From assembly GCA_019359615.1 (NCBI GenBank), contig JAHHHA010000002.1, positions 186,001 through 250,000 of the forward strand: a stretch of 64,000 nucleotides of DNA. The letters are read 5' to 3'. The translations under genes and the position numbers were made by a program. This DNA comes from Cyanosarcina radialis HA8281-LM2 (lineage in GTDB: Bacteria; Cyanobacteriota; Cyanobacteriia; Cyanobacteriales; CCAP-1448). Under the pieces are notes generated by a model, which saw only the letters and a program-made list of their open reading frames with translations, was not told the origin of the DNA and did not search any database. Positions 1 through 8,019 of the stretch are shown here, piece by piece; the first letter of the stretch is position 1, and each line of letters opens with the position of its first letter.

Positions 1-185
1 GATCGATAGTTTGCCGATAATCCATGAACTTACTAGCCTTTTAGCCACAAATTTGCACGCCTCAATCAGTGCCATTCCTTATTTGCCAATGGAATAATTT
101 GCTAATGGAATAGACTTGGATAGCTGAAAAGATGGTGGTGAAGGCGATCGCAGTAATAGTTGTCAACCTGATGATTGCTCTAGAA

Positions 186-227
186 TAGTCGTTTATGGAA
201 AACTGGAAGATTTTTCATAAACGACTA
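186..227. repeat. Long inverted repeat (hairpin) beyond the TPR gene
   Basis: A near-perfect inverted repeat whose outer arms are TAGTCGTTTATG and CATAAACGACTA, with A/T-rich inner arms and a short loop. It lies about 35 bases beyond the stop of the minus-strand TPR gene, so it could fold in that transcript's tail. No clear U-tract follows on the minus strand, so it is called a repeat rather than a terminator. The rest of positions 1-260 shows no gene. Confidence 0.5.
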
Positions 228-260
228 AAATAAATTCAGCAAATAGTTTCAAAAAGCCAA

Positions 261-1295
261 CTAAGGCTTAATAATAAGGTTTGCTCTTTGTAAGTCCTCC
301 ATAGCACCTTGATAATCTCCGATTGCAGAACGAGCCGTACTGCGTCTATTGTATGCATCGCAATTATTAGGGTTAAGCTGTAATACCTGTGTGTAATCTT
401 CCACTGCTCCTCGATAGTCTCCTAACTCATAGCGGATAGCACCTCGAAGGTAGAAAGCTTCTGTATAATTAGGATTAATTTGTAAAGCTTTAGTGAAGTC
501 ATTTAACGCTCCCTGCTTTTTTTCTATATCGTAGCTAGCACAACCTCGGAAGTAAAAAGTGACTTCAACTTTATTATGATTGGGATTAATTTGTAGTGCT
601 GCTGTTAGATCCTCAAACGACTTCTGTTTATCTTCTAATTCATAATAAATAATACCTCGTAGGTAGAAGGCATCGACGAAACTATTGTAAATTTGTAAAG
701 CTTCAGTGAGATCTTCAATTGCACCTAACTTATTTCCTAATAGATAGTGAATAATTCCACGGAAGTATAGAGATAGAGAGCCATAAGGACTATCAGAATA
801 AGGATTAGTCTGTAGAGCTTGTATGAAATTTTTAATAGCACTTTGCCGCTCGCCTAATAGGGAATTAACAATTCCATGAGCGTATAAAGTATGAACATAC
901 TCATCATATCTTGGGTTGATTTGTAGAGCTTGCGTAAGATCTTCAGCCGCTCCTTGAGAGTCTCCTACTACATCACGAGCAAAACCTCGAAAGTAGAGAG
1001 AATCAACATGACAGGGCTTAATTTCTAGAGCTTTAGTGAAGTATTCTATTGCCATCTGCTTATTTCCCAACTGGTAGAAAGAAAGTCCACCGATAAACAA
1101 ATCACTAACATTATTAATAGTGGTACTTTGATTACTACTTTGGGTTATAAGTTCTTGAGATAGAGTCAATGGAACAGTAGGAGAGGGTTGTATCTGATTA
1201 ACTAGGCTTAAACCTCGTTTGATCAAATTTGAAGAATATCTTACTAGTTCAAGTTCGTCTGATGAAATAATCTTTTTATCTTTATCGCTAGTCAT
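261..1295 (-). CDS. TPR-repeat protein (344 aa)
   Basis: A tetratricopeptide-repeat protein, probably a cytoplasmic protein-protein interaction scaffold; no enzyme motif is visible. From about residue 65 to the end it is a run of 34-36-residue TPR units with the recurring pattern A-hydrophobic-x-D-hydrophobic-T-x-A-L-Q-I-N-P. There is no signal peptide or membrane segment. Its start overlaps the stop of the upstream J-domain gene by 4 bases (ATGA type), so the two are probably co-transcribed and translationally coupled. A TPR protein coupled to a J-domain protein hints at a chaperone-linked role, which is inference. The specific substrate is unknown. Confidence 0.85.
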   Translation of the reverse strand: MTSDKDKKIISSDELELVRYSSNLIKRGLSLVNQIQPSPTVPLTLSQELITQSSNQSTTINNVSDLFIGGLSFYQLGNKQMAIEYFTKALEIKPCHVDSLYFRGFARDVVGDSQGAAEDLTQALQINPRYDEYVHTLYAHGIVNSLLGERQSAIKNFIQALQTNPYSDSPYGSLSLYFRGIIHYLLGNKLGAIEDLTEALQIYNSFVDAFYLRGIIYYELEDKQKSFEDLTAALQINPNHNKVEVTFYFRGCASYDIEKKQGALNDFTKALQINPNYTEAFYLRGAIRYELGDYRGAVEDYTQVLQLNPNNCDAYNRRSTARSAIGDYQGAMEDLQRANLIIKP

Positions 1296-1987
1296 TTTTG
1301 TAACCCTATTTTTGCTTTCAACTCTGTTAATCGTTCTTGAGCAACGCTAATTTGTTCATCAAGCTCTTGTGCCATTTCTGCCAATAAATCTTGCCCAGCT
1401 TGTTTTGCGACCATCAGTTGAGTTTTTAGTTGGTACAAATCAGTGTTCTCCAGAACTTCTATTTCCTCTTCAATTGCTTTTAGACGAGCTTTAGCTTGGG
1501 CAATTTTGCGAATAGCGCGAATAAGTTTAGCGCCGACTTCTTCGCCTTTAACAGAGTCAGGATCGCTTTCCCAGTCGTGCAAGATCGCTCGCAGTCGCTC
1601 TTCGTCTTCATCTTCATAAGCTTGATTTGCCTCAGCCATGAGTTGATGTCTGCGCGTTCGTTCGGCTTCATCTGTTGCTAAATCTGGGTGAATTAGCTTG
1701 GCAACTTCCCGATAAAGTTTCTTGAGGCTTTCTGAAGGTTTGAAGTCTCTTGACGATTCCAAGTACGCCATGTACTCAGCAATTTGAGCTTCTATGCGAT
1801 CGAGTTCCGTATACCGAGTGCCAATAACCTGCAAATATTCTCTCTCAAAGGCGTGTAATTCAGCCTGGATGGTTGCTAAATCCAACTCACGTTGACCTAA
1901 TTGTGCTTCTAAAGCAGCAATTTCAGCTAGCTTTGCTTCTAATTCTTGCTCTTCGGGAGTTTGTCGGCGTATTAAACTACTAGTCAT
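1292..1987 (-). CDS. Coiled-coil J-domain (DnaJ-like) protein
   Basis: 231 residues. Residues about 10-80 form a charged heptad-like coiled coil. A short J-domain follows at about 84-140, with the diagnostic HPD tripeptide at residues 100-102 inside the helix LYREVAKLIHPD. A second coiled coil fills residues 155-228. J-domains stimulate the ATPase of Hsp70 (DnaK), so this is probably a specialised DnaK co-chaperone. It lacks the Gly/Phe and zinc regions of DnaJ itself. It is the first gene of a two-gene unit with the TPR protein. Cyanobacteria carry several such small J-proteins of unknown client; the client here is unknown. Confidence 0.8.
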   Translation of the reverse strand: MTSSLIRRQTPEEQELEAKLAEIAALEAQLGQRELDLATIQAELHAFEREYLQVIGTRYTELDRIEAQIAEYMAYLESSRDFKPSESLKKLYREVAKLIHPDLATDEAERTRRHQLMAEANQAYEDEDEERLRAILHDWESDPDSVKGEEVGAKLIRAIRKIAQAKARLKAIEEEIEVLENTDLYQLKTQLMVAKQAGQDLLAEMAQELDEQISVAQERLTELKAKIGLQK

Positions 1988-2213
1988 ATACCTAAATCCT
2001 TATGGGTTTCTTAAGCACAAAACCTTTGTGAAAGATTCTCAGACTAAGTATTCCCAATATTGCCTTTACTTCACTCAATACAGCTAGAATAACCCTGTAT
2101 CGTCTATTCTGCTGGTGTGATTTACCAAATTCAGTTTAACTGCACCCTTTTTCTGGGAGTCCGCGCAGGCGGACTTTGGTTGTGTAGCCGCGACTTCAGT
2201 CACCAGGCAAAAA

Positions 2214-3998
2214 TTATAATAATTTGCTCAAATTATCGCGTCGCCACTTAGCATCTAACTTGCGATCGGTTTTTAATTCCAAAACTCTAATTCCCGTAGT
2301 AGGAAGAGGATTTAATAGTTTTTCTAATTGCGACCAAACAGTAATTAATTCATATTCGACGTTATAAGTCGCGCACAGTCGATCGAAATCAATATCTTGA
2401 GGAGTAGCAAAAAATTCTTCAAATGGCGGTTCAAATTTTGAAATTGCCAAAGTTTCAAAGATACCACCGCCGTTGTTATTAATTAAAATAATGGTGAGAT
2501 GACCGACAAACTTATTTTTTAATAAAAATCCATTAGTATCGTGCAATAAAGCTAAATCTCCGGTTAGCATGACGCTACTTTGTTGCCGATGAGCTATACC
2601 TAAAGCCGTAGATAAAGTACCATCGATCCCGTTGGCTCCTCGATTGAAAAAAGTCTTAATTTCAAAGTTATTAGGAGTCCAGAAAGATTCCACATCTCGG
2701 ACGGGCATACTATTAGCGATAAATACAGGCGTTCCCGACGGTAATGTTTGCGAAATTAACCAAGCGGCTTTACCCTCAAATAACCAATCTGTAGCAGTCA
2801 TAATGTCAGCGATCGCTCGTCTCGCTTTGTCCTCCAATTGACACCAACGAGCCAAATAACGAGAGGGAGAAGAATGTAGAGACGTAGCACTGCTACGTCT
2901 GGAAGAGGAAATCGCAGCAGCCAGTTGTTCTACAGATAGCCGCAGGTGAGTTGAATTCCCGTGAAGCGGATCGAAGTTATGATGGCTCGGATCGATTACC
3001 CATCGTTTTGGCCGTGTAACTTCCAGCCAAGTTCGCAATTCTTTACTAGTTGGCAGTTCGCCTACTTGAATGGCAATGTTAGGAGTTAATTCTTGGGCTA
3101 ACTGTGAGTTTCGTAAAATCAGATCGTAAGTGGAAATCAGATAAGGATTGAGATCGGCATAATTTCTAACTGGAGAGAGTCCTTCAGCTAAAACGGGAAA
3201 TTTGTAAGTTTCAGCCAGATGTGCGATCGCCTGCACGTATTCTTTAGGTGACTGCGGTTGGGCAATGCCAGCAATGATGATGCCGCGTTCGCGAAGCGTG
3301 TTGCTCTGCAACGTATCGCCCGGTTGCCAATCAGGGAGAGAGGGGAGATGGGGAGATGGGGAGATAGGGAGAGAGGGAGAACAATTATTAAAGAATTCTT
3401 CCGATCGAAATTGGGAGGCTAAAGATTCAGAATCAGAGCCGTCGGGGATGGGTGCGAGGGGATCGCGAAAGGGAATATTGAGGTGAACTACACCAGGAAC
3501 TGGGAAAAGCGATCGCTCCCAGGCATACATTACCATCTGCCGCAAATACCGCAGTTGAGACATTTCTAAAGACGGTACGGCTAACTCAGTCTGCCAGTTG
3601 GGATAATTACCGTATAACTTCACTTGATCGATCGTTTGCCCTGAATGACATTCTCGCAGTTCTGGGGGGCGATCGGCACTCAGCACTAGCAGCGGGACTC
3701 GACTTTCTCTGGCCTCAATAATCGCAGGATAAAAATTAGCCCCAGCCGTACCAGAGGTGCAAACTAGCACGACTGGCAAGCCCGAATGTTTGGCAATTCC
3801 CAAAGCAAAAAATGCCGCCGAACGTTCGTCGAGGACGGAAATAGCTTCTACCCCATCTAGCCCAGCAAAAGCTACAGCCAGGGGAGTAGAACGCGAGCCG
3901 GGGCAGATGACAGCAGTAGTTAATCCCAGTCGCTTTAAAGTTTCTACTAAGATAAAAGCCCAAACAGAATTAGTGTTGGCAAACATCGATCGTTTCAA
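2214..3998 (-). CDS. menD: 2-succinyl-5-enolpyruvyl-6-hydroxy-3-cyclohexene-1-carboxylate synthase (MenD)
   Basis: A thiamine-diphosphate enzyme joining isochorismate and 2-oxoglutarate, the committed step towards phylloquinone, the photosystem I quinone in cyanobacteria. The N-terminal Pyr domain carries CPGSRSTPLAVAF and the LDERSAAFFALG stretch with the ThDP-activating glutamate. The C-terminal PP domain has GDLALLHDTNG and INNNGGGIFETL, the ThDP/Mg site. At 594 residues it is slightly longer than usual. Two in-frame insertions explain this: a Ser/Pro-rich stretch from a purine/pyrimidine repeat (3334-3380) and a Ser-rich stretch over a palindromic repeat (2875-2900). Start may be Met1 or Met5. 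It appears monocistronic, with a 267-base gap to pdhB. Confidence 0.95.
   Translation of the reverse strand: MKRSMFANTNSVWAFILVETLKRLGLTTAVICPGSRSTPLAVAFAGLDGVEAISVLDERSAAFFALGIAKHSGLPVVLVCTSGTAGANFYPAIIEARESRVPLLVLSADRPPELRECHSGQTIDQVKLYGNYPNWQTELAVPSLEMSQLRYLRQMVMYAWERSLFPVPGVVHLNIPFRDPLAPIPDGSDSESLASQFRSEEFFNNCSPSLPISPSPHLPSLPDWQPGDTLQSNTLRERGIIIAGIAQPQSPKEYVQAIAHLAETYKFPVLAEGLSPVRNYADLNPYLISTYDLILRNSQLAQELTPNIAIQVGELPTSKELRTWLEVTRPKRWVIDPSHHNFDPLHGNSTHLRLSVEQLAAAISSSRRSSATSLHSSPSRYLARWCQLEDKARRAIADIMTATDWLFEGKAAWLISQTLPSGTPVFIANSMPVRDVESFWTPNNFEIKTFFNRGANGIDGTLSTALGIAHRQQSSVMLTGDLALLHDTNGFLLKNKFVGHLTIILINNNGGGIFETLAISKFEPPFEEFFATPQDIDFDRLCATYNVEYELITVWSQLEKLLNPLPTTGIRVLELKTDRKLDAKWRRDNLSKLL
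2875..2900. repeat. Dispersed palindromic repeat inside menD
   Basis: A palindrome built on AGACGTAGCA and TGCTACGTCT with one central base. The same palindrome occurs intergenically at 36363-36393 and, in variant form, inside the gene at 33995-35113 and at 11401-11420. Here it is read in frame as a Ser/Arg-rich insert between conserved parts of MenD. Confidence 0.75.
3334..3380. repeat. Low-complexity GGGAGA/GGGGAGAT tract inside menD
   Basis: A tandem array of units such as ggggagat, coding for a Ser/Pro/Leu-rich segment in MenD that has no counterpart in the conserved fold. Similar purine-rich arrays lie between genes elsewhere in the window (22380-22440). Confidence 0.7.
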
Positions 3999-4265
3999 CA
4001 GAAGTTCAGGAGTTCAGAACTATCTAAGACTAAAATGGTGCGTGACAATTTAAGAAAGCAAAGGCGATCGCCGTCTAACGCACCCTACCGGAATGACACG
4101 CCTAAAACAGTGCAATAGCTGTAGGTTGGGTTGACGGTAGGAAACCCAACAAACCCAACCCTAAACGCCTGCAAACGTCTGTAAGTTAGTTGTTAGGGTG
4201 TTAAATATTCCGACCTTCTGTAAAGACTTGAGATTTTTAGTCTCTACAACTCCCGAACTCCTCGT
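3999..4265. repeat. Intergenic region with GTTGGGTT-type hairpin repeat
   Basis: At 4128-4163 an inverted repeat of the family TAGGTTGGGTT...AACCCAAC is present. Relatives lie at about 11340-11390, 14596-14642, 41398-41432 and 60540-60569. No gene is seen here. The part next to menD probably holds its promoter, but no convincing -35/-10 pair could be assigned. Confidence 0.6.
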
Positions 4266-5249
4266 TCAAATTTGTCCCCCAACCATCTTTTCTACCGCTT
4301 CCACAATTTGTGGGGGTTGAATAATAGTCAATCGCTCCAAGTTACCGTTATAGGGCGTGGGAATATCCTGCGATGAGAGGCGCAAAACTGGTGCGTCTAG
4401 TTCGTCAAAGAAGCGTTCGTTAATCGAGGCCATCAATTCTGCCCCGATACCACCCGTTTTCATGCACTCTTCGACAATAATCGCCCGATGGGTTTTGCGA
4501 ATTGAAGCCCCGATCGCATCCATATCTAAGGGCTTTAAGGAAATCAGATCGATGACCTCTGGATCGTAACCCTTCTTGAGTAAAGTCGTCACGGCTTGCA
4601 TGACGTGATGCCGCATCCGCGAGTAAGTCAAAATGGTGACATCCTTGCCCGATCGCACCAGTTCGGCTTTATCTAAAGGTACGACATACTCTGACTCTGG
4701 TAAATTTTCTTTCATGTTGTAGAGCAGGACGTGCTCGAAGAACAACACCGGATTCTCGTCGCGGATGGCAGATTTAAGCAGTCCTTTGGCGTTGTAGGGG
4801 GTCGAACAAGCAACGATCTTTAGTCCGGGAACAGCTTGAAAGTAGGCTTCTAATCGTTGGGAGTGTTCTGCCCCCAATTGACGGCCGACACCACCAGGAC
4901 CGCGAATCACTATGGGAATTTTAAAGTTACCACCAGAGGTATAGCGCAGCATCCCAGCATTGTTAGAAATTTGATTGAAAGCTAGGAGCAAAAAGCCCAT
5001 ATTCATCCCTTCGATAATCGGGCGCAGGCCGGTCATCGCCGCGCCGATTGCCATGCCTGTAAAGCTATTTTCGGCGATCGGGGTGTCGAGAACTCGCAAC
5101 TCTCCGTATTTTTGGTACAGGTCTTTGGTGACTTTATAGGAACCGCCGTAGTGACCTACATCTTCACCGAGGACGAATACAGACGAGTCGCGTGCCATTT
5201 CTTCGTCAATGGCTTCGCGTAGGGCATTGAAGAATAGGGTTTCTGCCAT
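4266..5249 (-). CDS. pdhB: Pyruvate dehydrogenase E1 component, beta subunit
   Basis: Beta subunit of the ThDP-dependent E1 that decarboxylates pyruvate and acetylates the lipoyl domain of E2, feeding acetyl-CoA synthesis in the cytoplasm. The 327-residue length and the start [18 protein letters not shown] are typical. Visible landmarks are GEDVGHYGG, the central [20 protein letters not shown] (glutamine/histidine loop at the alpha-beta interface) and the C-terminal [18 protein letters not shown]. The alpha subunit and E2 genes are not in the window, as is usual in cyanobacteria where pdh genes are scattered. Monocistronic. Confidence 0.95.
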   Translation of the reverse strand: MAETLFFNALREAIDEEMARDSSVFVLGEDVGHYGGSYKVTKDLYQKYGELRVLDTPIAENSFTGMAIGAAMTGLRPIIEGMNMGFLLLAFNQISNNAGMLRYTSGGNFKIPIVIRGPGGVGRQLGAEHSQRLEAYFQAVPGLKIVACSTPYNAKGLLKSAIRDENPVLFFEHVLLYNMKENLPESEYVVPLDKAELVRSGKDVTILTYSRMRHHVMQAVTTLLKKGYDPEVIDLISLKPLDMDAIGASIRKTHRAIIVEECMKTGGIGAELMASINERFFDELDAPVLRLSSQDIPTPYNGNLERLTIIQPPQIVEAVEKMVGGQI

Positions 5250-5389
5250 CAGAGGTTTGAGGTGGTGTGATATCGAATCAAACTGTAATCTTAACCTGTT
5301 CTCAGGGATATTTGTGTCGCGCTTTTTTCTAAGTGAGTTATGCTGATATTGATAACATTATTGATGTCAAACAAAGCATCAAAATTTCC

Positions 5390-5665
5390 ATGAAAGATCG
5401 TACTATCCGCACTACCATCACTATCCCTGCGGAACTTTTAGCTGCGACTGACAGAGCAATCAGCCAAGGAAAAGCCAAGAATCGTAACGAGTTTGTCGCG
5501 CGATCGCTCCTACACGAACTAGAAGCTCTAAAACGGGCAGAAATCGATGCTGCGCTAAGTGAAATGGCGCAAGAGCCAGATTATCAAGCTCAAGTGTTAA
5601 AGATGGAGGCAGAATTTGCTGCTGCCAGTTGGGAAGCACTCAATTTGGGAGAATCCCCAGCATGA
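5390..5665 (+). CDS. Ribbon-helix-helix antitoxin (MazE/CopG-like)
   Basis: About 91 residues from the ATG at 5390; a GTG at 5333 would add 19 residues but the fold begins at RTIRTTITIPAELL. The N-terminus is a ribbon-helix-helix DNA-binding domain (strand TIRTTITI, then two helices around ATDRAISQGKAKNRNEFV). An acidic helical tail follows (residues about 45-91), as expected for the toxin-neutralising part. The stop overlaps the start of the downstream toxin gene (ATGA at 5662-5665), giving translational coupling. Such antitoxins usually autorepress their operon. Confidence 0.8.
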   Translation: MKDRTIRTTITIPAELLAATDRAISQGKAKNRNEFVARSLLHELEALKRAEIDAALSEMAQEPDYQAQVLKMEAEFAAASWEALNLGESPA

Positions 5666-6012
5666 AGCGGGGAGAAGTCTATGATGCTCGACTCGAACCT
5701 GTAGAGGGTTCCGAACAACGAGGAACTCGCCCTGTAATTATCGTTAGTCGGGATGCCATCAATGCGTATAGTCCAGTAGTTTTGGCTGTTCCCTGTACTA
5801 CTTATCAAACTGGTAAGCGGGTTTATCCAACCCAAGTGTTAATTCAATCACCAGAGGGCGGATTAACTAACGATTCTATAGCGATGGCAGACCAAGTACG
5901 GGTACTATCTAAAACTCGCTTTTTGCGTTTGCGAGGAACCCTCAGTGATAAAACCACGATCTTATTGAATCGAGCTTTGTTAATAGCATTAGATATACCG
6001 GGTCAAGTTTGA
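5662..6012 (+). CDS. MazF-family endoribonuclease toxin
   Basis: 116 residues from the ATG at 5662; the frame is open a little upstream but this ATG overlaps the antitoxin stop and begins the family's MKRGEVYDARLEP. The PemK/MazF fold is recognised from GTRPVIIVSRD, then VVLAVPCTT and the C-terminal KTRFLRLRGTLS. MazF toxins cut single-stranded mRNA at short motifs; the motif here cannot be read from the sequence. It forms a complete type II toxin-antitoxin pair with the ribbon-helix-helix gene. Confidence 0.85.
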   Translation: MKRGEVYDARLEPVEGSEQRGTRPVIIVSRDAINAYSPVVLAVPCTTYQTGKRVYPTQVLIQSPEGGLTNDSIAMADQVRVLSKTRFLRLRGTLSDKTTILLNRALLIALDIPGQV

Positions 6013-6055
6013 ATCGAGGCGTTAGCGCAGCCTGTTGCTCCAGCAACGTATTGCC

Positions 6056-6274
6056 TTACACATCGTTTGGTAGCACTGGGTAGACGTTCCGCTTGGCAAT
6101 AACTTCAGCAGTCGATCGATCGACGTACTCTTTTTCTGCTGCTTTATCGTCAGGAACGGTAATGACATATTCCTTCAGTTCCCGGTCGCTCATCTCGTTG
6201 AAAGGCTGATGGTTTTTCCGCATATACTCTCGAATTTCCCTAACGGACATAGCAGCAAAATTCGGTTTGGTCAT
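6056..6274 (-). CDS. Small hypothetical protein (DUF6887-like)
   Basis: 72 residues starting MTKPNFAAMSVREIREYM, followed by a second helix pair (DRELKEYVIT) and a charged tail. The opening pattern K-P-N-F-x-x-M-x-x-x-E-L-R-x-Y resembles a family of small cyanobacterial proteins I know as DUF6887, often encoded next to a partner called DUF6888; this is from memory. It overlaps the upstream partner gene by 4 bases (6271-6274), so the two form a coupled pair. Function unknown; a toxin-antitoxin-like module is possible but unproven. Confidence 0.6.
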   Translation of the reverse strand: MTKPNFAAMSVREIREYMRKNHQPFNEMSDRELKEYVITVPDDKAAEKEYVDRSTAEVIAKRNVYPVLPNDV

Positions 6275-6486
6275 ACGATTTCTCCTTTAGCATTGATGTC
6301 ATACTGACGCTCGTAACCTTCTCGATCGATAAACCACAATCCTTCGACACAAGCCAAGGCCGGCCCGAAAGTTACTCTTAGAGTTCCTTCCGCCAACATT
6401 TGCGCTCTTACAAGTGGCTCGCTGCTAAGCTGATGCTCTTGAATCAATTGATACAAAACTCGTAACTGTTCGACAGACGGGAGCAT
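6271..6486 (-). CDS. Small hypothetical protein (partner of the DUF6887-like gene)
   Basis: 71 residues: an N-terminal helix (PSVEQLRVLYQLIQEH) then a probable small beta sheet (GTLRVTFGPALACVEGLWFIDREGYERQYDINAKGEIV). The position and the pattern of a query helix followed by a short 'value' strand fit the DUF6888-type partner of its neighbour, but I am not certain of the family. First gene of a two-gene overlapping unit. No catalytic motif is visible. Confidence 0.55.
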   Translation of the reverse strand: MLPSVEQLRVLYQLIQEHQLSSEPLVRAQMLAEGTLRVTFGPALACVEGLWFIDREGYERQYDINAKGEIV

Positions 6487-6570
6487 AAAATTCCCATAAT
6501 AGCGATCGCCTCCCTAAAATACCAACAGCGATCGAATAAGCTGGTAAATTCCATCGATAAGAACACCAAC

Positions 6571-6602
6571 AAAAATAAGGATGAAGATATGACTTCATCC
6601 TT
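6571..6602 (-). terminator. Rho-independent terminator of the DUF4870 gene
   Basis: A perfect 10-bp stem (AAGGATGAAG/CTTCATCCTT, six-base loop). Read on the minus strand it is followed by TATTTTTG, a U-rich tail, and it lies about 30 bases after the stop of the gene at 6632-6982. Confidence 0.7.
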
Positions 6603-6631
6603 ACTTACTTCTCATAGCAATTTCTTGTCCT

Positions 6632-6982
6632 CTACAAGAGGCGAAAAATAAAGGGATAGCGGAACGACTGGTCGGGATTGCCCAAACAGGTGATAATTGC
6701 CCAAATAGTTAGTCCCCAATGCCACAAAAACCAGATTCCAGCTAAGGGGAATAACAAGCCCAAGCTAATGAAAAGCAAGAATCCTAGAATAGCTTCATAT
6801 AGCCAAACATTCAGGTGAAAGTTGATGGCTTCTTTAGCGTTGTCTTTGACTACCGGATCGTCAGATACTAACAAGATCGCGATCGGTACGCCAACAGATA
6901 TTACTGTACCGCTAAAAAAGATCGCTCCATGACTTAAGGCTGATAAGAGCTTGCGCTTATCGGAATCGAACGTTTCGTACAT
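6632..6982 (-). CDS. DUF4870 (Tic20-like) small membrane protein
   Basis: 116 residues with three to four predicted membrane helices (about residues 14-40, 60-78 and 80-101). The typical DUF4870 order is visible: an N-terminal LLSALSHGAIF helix, the PVVKDNAKEAINFHLN cytosolic loop and the final GNPDQSFRYPFIFRLL. The family is widespread and its function is not established. It stands alone, with a hairpin terminator behind it. Confidence 0.8.
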   Translation of the reverse strand: MYETFDSDKRKLLSALSHGAIFFSGTVISVGVPIAILLVSDDPVVKDNAKEAINFHLNVWLYEAILGFLLFISLGLLFPLAGIWFLWHWGLTIWAIITCLGNPDQSFRYPFIFRLL

Positions 6983-7143
6983 TCAAATATCTCCTTCTGT
7001 CTTCTTGTCTCGACTTTAACACGCGATCGCTAGAGAAAAAACGCTTTCCCTTGGCGAACTTCCCGTAATTGTAGGGTGAGGTTTATACGCGATCGCCTTA
7101 CCATCTAGGTCTACAATGGCACTAGGTGCCAATCTCCAAGCAC

Positions 7144-7932
7144 GTGAAAACTGACAGCATCTTCTACCGCCTCTTTAAAGACTTTCCTCAGATCTTCTGG
7201 GAAATTATTGGCAATTCCCCCAATCGAAGCGACAGTTATCAATTCTCATCTGTAGAAATCAAGCAAACAGCCTTCAGAATTGATGGTGTATTTCTGCCGA
7301 TCGACGATCGGGAATTACCGATTTACTTTGTGGAAGTTCAGATGCAACCAGACCAAGAATTTTACTCTCGGCTTTTTGCCGAGATATGTTTATACATCCG
7401 GCACAATAAACCTCAGAATGATTGGCGTAGCGCGATTATCTATCCTTCTCAAAGTGCAGATACGGGAGACATTAGACATTCCCACGAGTTTTTCGCCAGC
7501 CAGCGAGTCAGACGCATATATCTAGACGAATTAGGTGAGGCGACATCCTTACCGCTTGGAATTTCCACCGTTAAGTTAGTAGTTGAGGCTGAAAATATCG
7601 CCAAGGAGAAAGCCCAAGAGTTAATCGGCAGAATCCGGCAAGAAATAGAGGCGGAACGACAACAGCAAGAATTATTAGAATTGATAGAGACGATCTTAGT
7701 TTATAAATTTCCCAAAATGACCCGTAAGGAGATAGAGACAATGTTTGGCTTGAGCGATCTAAAACAAACGAGAGTTTATCAGGAAGCCAAAGAAGAAGGT
7801 AGAGAAGAAGCCAAACTAGCATCAATTCCCCGCTTGTTGGCTTTGGGGTTGAGCGTGCCACAGATAGCAGAGGTGCTGGAATTAGATGTCGCCATCGTCC
7901 AGCAGGCGGCGAAGAATTTACCATCGAAGTGA
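7144..7932 (+). CDS. Rpn/DUF2887-family PD-(D/E)XK nuclease-like protein
   Basis: About 262 residues. I place the start at GTG 7144 because the family begins (M/V)KTDSIFYRLF; a GTG at 7126 is also open. Residues about 35-110 form the PD-(D/E)XK core: FRIDGVFLPID, then IYFVEVQMQPD with the E-x-Q of the active site. A C-terminal helical segment with LLALGLSVPQIAEVLEL resembles a small HTH. These proteins, often labelled putative transposases, are related to recombination-promoting nucleases. A second, more distant member lies at 39809-40756. Cellular role unknown. Confidence 0.8.
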   Translation: MKTDSIFYRLFKDFPQIFWEIIGNSPNRSDSYQFSSVEIKQTAFRIDGVFLPIDDRELPIYFVEVQMQPDQEFYSRLFAEICLYIRHNKPQNDWRSAIIYPSQSADTGDIRHSHEFFASQRVRRIYLDELGEATSLPLGISTVKLVVEAENIAKEKAQELIGRIRQEIEAERQQQELLELIETILVYKFPKMTRKEIETMFGLSDLKQTRVYQEAKEEGREEAKLASIPRLLALGLSVPQIAEVLELDVAIVQQAAKNLPSK

Positions 7933-8019
7933 AACTCGTGCGGTTTTTGGAGTAAGCAGCAGTTACGAGGGGAATAAAGTTTCTATAATTTGGGTGTCAT
8001 CCTCCCCAATTTCAACTTT

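Noticed and set aside
3265-3486. Plus-strand frame across menD
   Set aside because: Shadow of menD, over a low-complexity tract.
7144-7932. Active transposable element
   Set aside because: Rpn/DUF2887 proteins are sometimes labelled transposases, but no terminal repeats or partner genes bracket it.
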